Positions 11,366 to 22,400 of a stretch of 64,000 nucleotides of DNA are shown here, in pieces. Made by a program: the position numbers and the translations under genes. The notes below the pieces were generated by a model, which worked only from the letters and a program-made list of their open reading frames with translations, did not search any database and had not been told where the DNA came from. The stretch lies in contig JBBBDQ010000225.1 in assembly GCA_037127315.1 (NCBI GenBank), positions 2,087,501 to 2,151,500 on the forward strand. The letters are read 5' to 3'. Every line of letters begins with the position of its first letter. The first letter of the stretch is position 1. The stretch is from Ascarosepion bandense. Its lineage: Eukaryota > Mollusca > Cephalopoda > Sepiida > Sepiidae.

Positions 11366-12470
11366 TTGTTTTCCTCCTCCTACTTTGCATAATCCCTCTG
11401 TAGTTTGTATATAGTCTGAAGATCTCATTAGGCATGAAACTGAATCATCCTGCTGTGACAAATACTGAACACATTTCTCTCATAAATATAGAAAATTTTA
11501 ACTTGCGAGTGTGGCAAGGTCTGTCAATTTTATCACCATAAATCTGAATAATGGTTATGAAGAAACTGTCTAACATTCATAGTGTTTTGGGTTCTACTAC
11601 TTGATAATGATTATTACTAGGACTCTTTGGAAAATGTAAATCATCAATTTTTTTTTTTCAAACTCATTTCCTGAAAATATCTGAATTGTAAAATGAAATA
11701 TGCAATAAACCTATCACATTATTTAATTAGAAAAGCTTTTAATTGCTTCTATAAATAAAATTTATTAAGGACACTTTTGTCTTAAGAAAAATAAACTTTT
11801 CACTTAATAAAAATGTTTTACAAGAATTGTTTGCATTTTTAAAAAACTTTTAGTTATAATAATTTATCATACTGAAATCTTTTAAAATTCTGCATTACAT
11901 TCATCCAGTTAAGTGATTTTAAGTGAGAACTATGTTTTTATAATAAAAAATTTGAAAAGCTTTATACAAATCATTTTGCATCAAGATTTTTATAAAAAAA
12001 TTTATTTTTCTTTATGTATATAAAATATTACATAACATTCCCATTTTTGAAAGTATGGTCTACCATACACATTATCAGAAAATAAGAGTGATGACTATAG
12101 TAAATTTAAAGTCAACATTCTTAAAATTAAATTACAGAAAATATTTTCTAACATTTTTTAAATTACTGAGTACTTAAAAATTATATAAAAAAAGTCACTC
12201 ACTGCACTTTCTTAAATTATGTTTTAACAGATAAATTCTCTGTAGAACTACAATCATTATGTCACAACCTGTCAATGCCTTGTCAGTTACATGAAATGTA
12301 GTGATGTTAGTTAAAAACAGCTACTATTTTGTTTAAAAAATGCATTTCTATATTAAACTTAAAGTAAATCATATTTTTTTAAAATCAAATTAATTATATT
12401 TTAAATCAGCTAATATTCCTCAAATAAAGTTTCAAAAAAGAATAATTTATTTTTGGAAGATTTTTTTTAA
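11366..12470. other. AT-rich DNA with a fragment of repeat family A
   Basis: About 11630-11830 aligns by eye with 25615-25830 (shared AAGCTTTTAATTGCT and TATTAAGGACA blocks), a fragment of dispersed family A. The rest is AT-rich with nothing recognised. Confidence 0.5.
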
Positions 12471-12480
12471 ACAGAGAATT

Positions 12481-12794
12481 CAGTCAGTCACTTGTGTGCC
12501 ATACGTAATACATACTTGGGCGATCATGTCTTGAAAGAGACATGACTGACTGGGCAGAAAATTCTCCTGCAGTAGGTTACCATTACTTTCTGCAGTAGAC
12601 TGGTTGCCAACTAAGGCTATAGAATTCAATCTGTCCTGTTATTTGACCCATAACTGGAGTGAAGAGATGGATTAATACCTTCCCCAAGAGTATTGCGTGT
12701 AAGTGAATACAACGAATTTGACTGGAATTCAAAATCGGCTCTCCAATTTCTTGTTCCGAGTTGATATCCACTACACCACAACACACATCCTAAT
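12481..12794 (-). mobile_element. tRNA-derived SINE, full length
   Basis: A 314-bp element flanked by a perfect 10-bp target duplication ACAGAGAATT at 12471-12480 and 12795-12804. Read on the minus strand it starts with a tRNA-like head (A-box-like GTGTAGTGGATATC; the B-box region is decayed), then a body containing GGACAGATTGAATTC and ATAGCC, and ends near CAAGTGACTGACTG. The same body recurs at 49841-50149 and 19770-20005. Direct repeats of this kind are made by LINE-mediated retroposition. Confidence 0.9.
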
Positions 12795-12804
12795 ACAGAG
12801 AATT

Positions 12805-13005
12805 GCATTGCTGTAAAAGACAGCTAAAAAGGGTGCTAATCAGTTATTTTAGAAAAAGAAAATGATTCTAATCAATATAATTTCTGTTTGAAATACACCA
12901 GACTTCTGTTTTCTGAAATAGTAAATTTAATCCTTTAACTTTCAATTAAGGCTAAAATGAAAGTTTTTTTCATCAATAAAAAATCATTTTAAACCATAGG
13001 TGTTG
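12805..13005 (-). repeat. Fragment of dispersed family B
   Basis: 12860-13000 is the reverse complement of part of 15480-15590 (shared TTTCTGTTTGAAATACACCAG / CTGGTGTATTTCAAATAG block). Confidence 0.55.
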
Positions 13006-14170
13006 AAAATTATTGGAGTTACTTGTATAAAAATATTCAGAAGATCGTTGAACAAATGATAGACTTTTTCAAGTATCATGGAACAATTACTTAGATGAGA
13101 AACTCTTGACTCTGACTTCAGTTCAGAAATTTGTATGCTCCTATTGGTTTAAAATGTTTCAAAATTTTCTATTCATATCAAGCAGTAATGTTTACAAATA
13201 GACCCTCTTAACAAATTTTTTCTCCCTCAGAATTTACAACACAATTTCAGAATGCATAATATACAAGAAAATCATCAATGCATTACAGTCATAATTTGTA
13301 AAGCACACTTATGAGGTTTTTATATAACTTCGTTCAATATTGGACAGCAGTCATCAGCTAAAAGAAGAGTCCTTGGGTGACTATATTCAAACACTGAAAA
13401 TTTTAAGCAAGCATTGCAATTTCAGGGCAGTATTGGGATGAATAAATAGAGATGGACGTGTGATTTTTTACTAACATCTGTCCTTTAAGTACTACAAGAT
13501 TTTCTCTTTATCAGTGATGAAAATAAATTTTAATTAAATTAAAAGGGATATACAAGATTCTGTCAAAGCTATCAGTGGGCAGTATCATTTTTGAGGTTAA
13601 AGTTGATGTCTCAGCGGTTGTTTAATTTGGAAAGGGTAGCTTGTCAAATTTTTCTCTAGAATATTACAAGGAGAAAATGATATGCTGCAGCTGAAAACAA
13701 AGCCTGAACAATTATTTCAGTAGTGAGTCACTGGAAACATTTAGCTGGAAAACACTTTTCAGTGAGTTGTATGTTTAGCTAACAGAATAAGAATAAAAAA
13801 TGATAAAATATTATGATTGGTATGATTTTGACATGTCAAGAAGACCTTGTACAGTGTGTGTAGCTCTTCAAAGCTGACAGTTAACATGTAAAAGTTTATT
13901 CTTGGAATTGAATTAAGGAATTTTTCTTCTGGATTTTTTTTTTTTTTTTTTAGAGAAATTTTTATTTTTATATTTGCATTAACTTAAGTTTATTATTTAA
14001 GATACTGAAGTAAGTATAATGTTTTTTTTTAATTTGCATATTTTATCTTTGAAAAAAATTTTCAGTGCAAAATTTACAAGTGTTAAGAATTTTATATCAT
14101 AAAATTAATATAAATTTAATATTTTTTGCTATTGTTCTTCAACAATGACAATATTAAGTATATAGGATAC
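13006..14170. other. Unassigned AT-rich DNA
   Basis: Nothing recognised apart from poly-T runs near 13938 and a small hairpin at about 14155-14184 (TATATAGGAT around ACAA). Confidence 0.5.
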
Positions 14171-14199
14171 AAATCCTATATAATCCATCAACCAAATAA

Positions 14200-14920
14200 A
14201 TTATACAAACAACTACAACATTTAGGAAAAACCCAAAGTAAAATTGCACACCTGCAAAATCAGACTTTGGAAAAACCCAACTAAGAAAAATTCACAAGTC
14301 AGTGTGAAAAGCTAATTCTGAATCCTGATTGGATTAAAAACATCAAATTCACCTAGCTGTGAAAACCTTCCTTGGAGCCACATCATGAGAAGCTTCACTA
14401 TTTAAACCACTACAACATATCAAAAGCAGTAGATATGGGAGCGGTTAGCTGGGTTAGCTGACAACCACTTGGCAATGTAACAAAAAAAATTCAAGAAGCC
14501 TACCCTGATCCAGTTGTCTTTTCATCTTTTTCACTCCAACCCTGGACTACAACATATCAAAAGCAGTAGATATGGGAGCGGTTAGCTGGGTTAGCTGACA
14601 ACCACTTGGCAATGTAACAAAAAAAATTCAAGAAGCCTACCCTGATCCAGTTGTCTTTTCATCTTTTTCACTCCAACCCTGGACATAGGGCATGCCACAG
14701 TTTCATTCGCCCTCTTCTTCCAATGTCTCTTTCTTCATTTTCACTCCATGCTGCTAAAGAGAACACAATGACAAAATGGATAGTGTTAAGTACCACTCCT
14801 TTATTTATTTTGCCTTCTCTTTCTCTCAACCTGGCGACCTACTAAAAAGAGGAAGGAACAACGCCTTTACATTCCTGTGGACATTTTCAAATACCTACAT
14901 TACTACTACGAACAATTTTA
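14200..14920 (+). other. Less AT-rich block, possible solo LTR
   Basis: More balanced base composition than its surroundings, with a TATA-like CTATTTAAACC near 14399 and a perfect tandem duplication just after it. No second LTR or coding region was found. A solo LTR is one reading; a promoter region of unknown origin is another. Confidence 0.25.
14410..14683. repeat. Perfect 137-bp tandem duplication
   Basis: 14410-14546 is repeated base for base at 14547-14683 (unit starts CTACAACATATCAAAAGCAG). No difference was seen. Either very recent or an assembly artefact. Confidence 0.95.
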
Positions 14921-15394
14921 ACTACAAAACTGCATGCATTTTGCCAATGAACATAATCTTTTCGTAAATATATTATAGTGTTCAGTTAACAAAATTTCAC
15001 TTATATTTTACTTCTTACACTTTTGTCATTCTGTAAGTAAATCTTTGCTTTAGTGTACATGCAAAATATGTTATCCTTTCACATTTCAACAGCCAACCTT
15101 CAACCTTCTGAAATTTAAATTGTGGGGACTTTGGACGTGTTTGGCACAAGGACAATTTACCAAGCCTCACCGAGGCCCCTACGTGTATAAAATTATGTTT
15201 TTCAGAATAATTTGTTTTTTCAGAATAAGCAGGTATTTTTTTTAAAGTATATTGAATTTTTCTATCCTTCATAAATAAATAGAAAACATTAAAAATGTAA
15301 TGTCTTTCACTGCAAAGTTAAAGAAAATAACACTTATCAAAGAATTTATTATACACAAATTTAAAAATTAAATTCAATAAATTTAATGTTTTAC
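14921..15394. other. Unassigned DNA
   Basis: AT-rich, no recognised feature. Confidence 0.5.
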
Positions 15395-15830
15395 AACTAT
15401 TACAAATAGGTATCTCCACTCATTTTCGATAGCTAACATTTAAATCTTTAAAAATAAACATGTTTTTTTTTCTGAAACTTTTATTTTAATTGAACTTTCA
15501 ATTAATTAAAGCTTGATTAAATTTACTATTTCCATTAAGCAAAATACTCTGGTGTATTTCAAATAGAAATTATATTGATTGGAATTTAAAATTTTGAGAT
15601 TTTTTTTTTTTTAATTTTTTAATTTTTCAGTCATTTTGTAAACAAAAGTTAATTCTAGGTTTTAAAAATCTTGCAAAACTAAAATATACATCTGTGACAC
15701 ATGATTTTTAAAAAATTAGCAAATTTAATGTTAAATTAATCTGGTTTACACAAGTATTACTTATTTATAGCATGATATTTAGAATAAAACTATTTCTTAA
15801 ATACAAAATTGAACTTTCTGACATAATAGC
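15395..15830 (+). repeat. Dispersed repeat family B
   Basis: Aligns by eye with 47056-47500 over about 400 bp, starting at AGGTATCTCCACTCATTT and sharing AAGTTAATTCT and TTAAATTAATCTG blocks. No coding content; class unknown. Confidence 0.7.
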
Positions 15831-16380
15831 AAAGACACTTATTTAACTTTGAGCATATTATAAAAACGGCCAAACCTCACAACATTGGTGATGTCTGCAG
15901 ATTGTGCCAAGAAGAGAACTTAGCCATAGTATCAATTCCAGAATGAGAAAAGTTGCTAAATGAAAGGTCAAAGTAATGTCTGGATGTAAACACCTCAGAA
16001 AATATATTTTAGGATTGTACAAATCTGGATGAAAATGTTTACAGTTCTTAACCAGCCCCTCCCTTACTTTAAATTTCTGGTTATGTGTTCTGGAAGTTCC
16101 TGTTATGTATTCAAAAAACATTACTTGATCAGTTAATAGAAAATGCCTGAAGATAATGAAAGGTTGAAACCAAGGTAGTGTAACTGGCTGACCTTATATT
16201 CTTACACTTGTATAAATGGTTTTAATGTAGCATTTCTTATAGTTAATTTAATAGTAACTTATAGTAATGTGAATGAATATTTAAAACTTTCTAAATTTGT
16301 TTGCAATCTTTGTACTTTGTAAGCATACTAAAATTTTACAAATTTATGATAATTATTTTCTTTTTTCTTTTTTTTTTCAG
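15831..16380. other. Upstream intron end
   Basis: AT-rich sequence ending in a pyrimidine tract and CAG at 16380, the splice acceptor of the first recognised stomatin exon. Confidence 0.6.
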
Positions 16381-16490
16381 CATCAAATACTGAAAAGGCA
16401 ACTTTAGGATTTTGTGGTACTTTGATAATGATATTGTCTCTTTTACTAATAACTGTAACTCTACCATTTTCTCTTTGCCTCATCATTAAG
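16381..16490 (+). CDS. STOM: Stomatin exon a: membrane hairpin
   Basis: 110 nt, acceptor TTTTTTTTCAG, donor GTGAGT. It starts with the last two bases of a codon and ends in phase 0. It encodes a short polar lead ([12 protein letters not shown]) and the hydrophobic hairpin up to LCLIIK, with a cysteine in the position where stomatins are often palmitoylated (inference). Confidence 0.93.
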
Positions 16491-19400
16491 GTGAGTAAAA
16501 ATTTTGAGCTTTATTTTGTTTTTTTATTGAGTTAATTGCATTAAGATATTTGTCTATATTTCTGAGATGAAGTAGTATTTACAGTATTTACATTATTTGG
16601 ACTATTGTCCTCATCTTTGTTGCCATGACTATTGTCCTCATCTTCATCTGTGAAGGCAGTTATCAGTATCAGTCAACATCATTTGAATGCCTCTGAGGAG
16701 TCAGTGCTGAACAAGTGTCTCAACTTCGAAACAACCATCAGGTAGATACCATACTTAGACATGATTGCCCGCATCAAGGAATTAGCCTGAACATCCTTCA
16801 GGCTCAGGTGGATGAGCTAAGATGGAAAGTGAGACAGACACTGGAGAAAGCTAAGCCACCCAAATCAAATATCACGAAAGAGGAGGGTCTGTCAATCAGG
16901 ACCCTACAGAGGAATGAGAACATCATCATACTACCAGCTGATAAAGGCAATGCAACTGTAGTAATGGACAGAACTGAATACACCAAGAAACTGGAAAACC
17001 TCATTACAAGTGGTAGCTATAGCAAGGTAAAGAAAGACACCACATTGAAAACAGAACTACAACTGTCGCAGATCCTAATCAAGAACAAGGATCACTTCCA
17101 GCCTTGGACATACAGGCAGTTGTCTCAACATTACAGCAAGCTACCTCACATGTATAGTCTACCTAAGATTCATAAAGATGGTATTCTGCTCAGGCCGATT
17201 GTTAGCAGCCTAGGCTCGGTGTGCCACCCTCTGAGTCGCTTCCTTATAGATATAATTGACACACTGATAGGAAAGTCACCATCATATGTTTGAAACTCCA
17301 CCCACTTTGTGGAACTTATCAAGGATGCTCCCATCCAATGCAACCAGATGGTGAGCCTGGATGTGGTAAGTGTGTTCACCAAGGTACCAATGGTGGAGGC
17401 ACTATCAATAGTCAAGGACAGACTGGCCTCACTCATCCCTAGGAAAAACGTACCAGTGTTCCACTAGGCAACCTGATGGAGATGCTAACTTTCTGCAAAC
17501 AAACAACACACTTTGGGATCAGACATATATTGGCAAGATGAAGGCTTAGCAATGGCCTCGCCATTATCACCATCACTAGCTAACATATACATGGAATACT
17601 TTGAAGAGATGGCATTAGGTTCTAAAGCCAACTCTATGGCTGAGATATGGCACATTCATACTCTGGCCACACCAGGAGGAGGTCCAGACACTACTCGACC
17701 ATGTGAACTCAATAAGACCATCCATACAGTTCACTATGGAAAAATAGTGTGACAACAAACTGGCATTCCTGGATGTGCTAATAAATCAGAGGTGAAGTTC
17801 AAGACATCTGTATACCGCAAGCCAACATTCACCGGACAATATCCCAACTTCAACTCCCACCACCCATACAATGCAAAGAAAGGGATTGTCCACTGCCAGT
17901 CAACATCAAGCAAAAGTCATAAGCGGTGATCCAGAGTCATACAAACAGGAAATGGTCAGTATAAGCAGTACCCTACAACAAAACAATTATCTAGGGTACA
18001 TGACAACAACTCCAACATACACGGAAGGGAGAGTGCATAAGGATAACAACTCTCAGAAAACAGCTTAGGTCTGTCTACTCTATGTGAAGGGGTTATCAGA
18101 GAAAATACAAAGTATCTGTGATTCATACAACATTAGGACGATCTTCAGAAATGGTTCTACACTTCGCAGGTACCTCTCCTGAGTGAGACCCCCAACAGAG
18201 AAGGACATGTCTAAGGACTGTGTGTACACCATTCTATGTAGTTGTGGAAAGAAATATAAAGGAGAAACAGGCCGCCCCCTTAAGGTAAGGCTACAAGAAG
18301 ATTGCAAGACTGCAATATGAGGGGAGAAAGAAAAATTAGGCGTAGCTGACCATATATGGAAGGAGAAGGGGATCACTACCCCCTATGGGATGAAGTCGAA
18401 ATAATAGTTTCTAATGGTATTCTCTATCTATATAAATTTAAGGTATCAGCACATATGCTAGGCTTCAAAAATCTCCTAAGCCAACCAAGCATAGAGATGA
18501 ATACAATATAGGAACCAGTAATACAGAGTGCTAGAGAAAATCATTAGTGTCAAAAATTTACAATATAAGCTCTGGTTCCCATGCAATATGAGTTCTGGTA
18601 AAAAAAAAAATACTAGAAAAAACCATTAACATCAAAAAATTGCAATATGAACTCTGATAAAAAAGGTTACTGGACAAGATTTATAAGTCTCAAAAATTCA
18701 GTTGTTCTTGTCCTTAAGGACACATGGCCCAGTGGATATAAACGTTGGTTAGTTAGTTCCTGACTTGACTTTTAGAGTTGTGAGTTCAATACAGTGATGA
18801 ACAAGTAACTTGCAGGGTTAGAGGAAGATAACTCATGACTTCCAGGCTTTACACAAGGAATGAGGATGATATACCCCAGTGATTGTAATAAAGGGTTCGG
18901 TTTGAAATTCCTAGCACCTGAAGAAGGCCAGAGAATACAACAGCTGAAACGTCATACAAATGGCAACAAAGATGAGGACAATAGTCTGAATAATGTAAAT
19001 ACTGCATTAAGATATGCAAATATATGTAGATAGATGTCAATTATTTACTAAAACTACTATCATTTTAATGTCTTGTTCAACACATCAATGTAGGTTTGAC
19101 TCTGAGACTATGGTAAGAAGTGGGCATGGCAAGTTATGATCATCATTGCTCAGGGCCCTCCCAGTTAATGTGAACTTGTGATGTATCACTGTACCTCTGT
19201 AGGGTATATACAAAACCATGTATAATTCTTTTTGTTGACCAGCCCACTTTCTAGAAGTTTGCTATGATTGGCAGTTAGTACCATGAGCAGAGTGCTTTTT
19301 CATTTCTTGTGTAAGATTGGAAGCTACCATGTTAATCTTCTTGATATACCTGCAAGAGAAATAAGACTGTTAAAATTTTCTACTTTCTACATAACATTAT

Positions 19401-22400
19401 GTTGTCTTTTACTTATATATACTTATATAAAAGTGTTCCCAAATACCTAACATGCTCTGTACATATTAACCAACAAAACTTACTAGAATTGTCATCTGAG
19501 TTTTCAGGGCATTGACTACTCTACTCTTAATACCAAACTCCTGAAGTGACTTAGCAAAATGCCATGGTATATTTTGTCTTTGTCCTACATGCATTAATAA
19601 AGTATCTGCTTAAATTATCTTATTATATAGATTACTACTTTTAACTGCATATTTCTTCTGTTATATTAGATGCTATTTTAATAAATAGCTTCTTGGTAGA
19701 TTCAACTGCTTTTCTTTAATTTTATTCCATATTAAATTTGCTAAGTAGTGTTATTGCAACCAAGCAACATGATCAGTCAGTTAATTGCCATATGTGATAC
19801 ACACTTGGTCTCTTTTGAGACATGACTCAGCAAAAGATTTTCCTGCAGTAGGCTGCCATTACTTTCTGTGTGATACTGGTTGCTAAGGCTATAGAACCTA
19901 ATCTGTGCTGCTATTCAACCCATAATAGCTCAAAGAAGAGATGGATTAATACCTTTTCTAAGGGTATTTGTGTGTAAGTGGATGAAATGAATCCAAGTTT
20001 GAATATATTGTGCCATAACTTAGAGGAACAGGCAAACTACAAAATTTGGTTAGTTGATTAGTTATCAATAATGAAATAATTTATCAAGATTTTTTTTCTA
20101 AATTTGAGTGGGTCTCTTAATCTAATATGAAATTTTGCTAGACCTTTCTTAATTTAACTGAAACATTAGCTTCTTTCTGTTTCTCATCCTTAGTACTGCT
20201 TAGCCACTGAAATAGCTTTATTCCTTATCATTCTTTATCATTTTTTATGTGCTTAGTTAGTCATATTATTTGCAGTTTATTAGCACTATCAAATTGAAAG
20301 CATATGGTAAAGACTATATATAGCATAAATATCATGTCTGCATAAATATTACAAATTTGTTTTATAGTTTGTCTGTATATTAATCATCTAAATTAAACTA
20401 ATTTTATTTCTGAAAAGTAATTCCAAAAAAAAAAAAAAAATAATTGTGCATGTGAGATTTTAGATTTTTTTAATATGTCCAGAAAGCTAAATCTTTAATT
20501 TTAATTTGCACAATATTATGAACTATGAACTGAAGGAAATATTCACTTTTCCCTTTTCATAGGAAAATCAAAGTTGGTTATAATTGTTAATGACCTTGAA
20601 TTATACAATAGATTTCATGCAAAAAGTTGATCACGTTAAAATTTAAAGGTATAAAGGATTTGAAAGTTGTGTGCAAGGAAGAGTGGACTAAGATTTTTTT
20701 TAAAATGTAATATAAATAAAATTACTTTATAAAACTTCAATAAATAATATTAATTCATCATTTGCTATAGTGTGTGTACAGATTTTCTTAAAAATAAAAT
20801 ATAACAAAAACAGCAAGAGAAAAACAGTTCTATGAATAAATAAAAAGGTTCAATGTACCTTAAAAAATGGAAAATAAAGGTCAATTTAACCTTTTTTCTA
20901 AAATATAATAAATAAAAATCCAAACTTAACTCCTACTGCAATTTCTTCTGTGAAGCATCATTTCTTCTGTGAAGCATTGGGATATTCTTTTCCTTCTATT
21001 TGCCTTAATATTCATGTATATTTACCATTAGTGAAAAGAAGAGAAAATTTGCATATTATAACAACTTAAGACATTCATAACTTGCTAGGAGAAATTTTTA
21101 GCATGATTGAATGTTTTCATTGTCTCAAATTTTTCATTTAGTCACATACATTAATTTGGGTATATTATAAATACCAATTTTTTCTCCTGGCATAGTCCAC
21201 AAATCTTACTTCCTAAGTCAAAACTTTAAGTTCTTTTTATTATATCTCATTCTGCATAAGGGTTTTTCTTCTCTTTTACTTAATCTTCCAAGCAAGGCAG
21301 GTGCTATTCTTATATTTACAATCTCCAACTTTGTGAAATATTTTTCTTTTTAATGGAATATTAAAAACATGAAAAAAAAAATTTTGTAGTAATACGGAGT
21401 GCCAGAGAAAATCATTAATGTAAAAAATCTCAGGATTTTTTTTTATTTTACTCTGGCCTTTATACAAAGTTTTTCACTATGCAGTTACCACCAAAAGGAC
21501 AATTTGTGTTATTACATTTCTTTTTGTTATTTTCTTTTCTGTTTAGCATTCTGTTGTTGTGTTCCTTAATTAATCTCACTGGTTTATCATTAGTGTATTT
21601 TGGTTAAATACTTTGTTACATGGAGTGTCTGTGGAAGTGGTTATTTAATAATTCAAGAAAAATCATTGCCAATTTTAGTTTTCACTTTCAACTTAACCCA
21701 TTTTAACCCAGTGTCCTCATTTGAGGACAGCATAAAAAACTGTAAAAAATGATGGGTATAAATCATTATATAATACCATTATTATATATAGGTAGTGAGG
21801 ACATATTGATTCATCAACAAAATTACCTTCCAAATATAACCCGGTCGGAAGAAAAATTTTTGTGATTTGTAAATGAATTTAATGTTCTAAAAACTGAGGA
21901 CACTGGGTTAAAATGGGTTAAAATGTTTTTAAAACAAATTATATATATTTTCTTTTTACTATATGTTTTCTATCTCTAGTTCTCTCTAGTAGCTGAACAT
22001 TTCTAAAATTCAATTTAGCCTTGTGCTCTTCTTTATTTAAGGCTTTTTCATACTCTCACTTAAATTTTGTAAAATATTATATTTGAAGATTTGGACAGTC
22101 TGTATTCAGTTCCATTCGGTATTTGTTTAATCAAGTGAATCAACAGCAGAATCTTAAACAGAAAATAAATAAATAAAAAGTAATGTTTTTATATTTCTGA
22201 GATAAGTTAGTATTTACACTATTTACATTATTTGGACTATTGTCCTCATTTTTGTTGCCATTTGTTTCGGCCTTTGTACACTCCAGCCTTCTTCAGGTGC
22301 TAAGAATCCCAAACCAGACCCTTTATTATAATCACTAGGGTATATCAGTCTCATTCCTTGTGTGAAGCCTCTTTTAGTAGTCATGAGTTATCTCCCTCTA

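Larger units (their letters stand above)
16550..19002 (+). mobile_element. Penelope-like element 1, with 13-bp target duplication
   Basis: TGCATTAAGATAT occurs at 16537-16549 and again at 19003-19015, bounding a 2.45-kb element. Inside, in order, are an inverted terminal piece (CTATTGTCCTCATCTTTGTTG, complement of the 3' end), a reverse transcriptase remnant, a GIY-YIG endonuclease remnant and a terminal pLTR. This is the known arrangement of Penelope elements, which prime reverse transcription at a nick made by their GIY-YIG nuclease. It sits in sense orientation in the first recognised stomatin intron and is disabled. Confidence 0.92.

Noticed and set aside
14651..14967. Candidate 5' exon of stomatin (short open frames after a TATA-like motif)
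   Set aside because: Encoded residues do not resemble stomatin N termini, and I could not place a donor with the phase required by the exon at 16381.
18925..18965. Hammerhead ribozyme in the Penelope 1-5 terminal repeats (CTGAAGAAGGCC...GAAACGTC)
   Set aside because: The core words are present, but no loop is left for stem III and no stem I can be formed. In other copies the segment is instead a simple hairpin (TGTACAACG/CGTTGTACA at 23191-23215).
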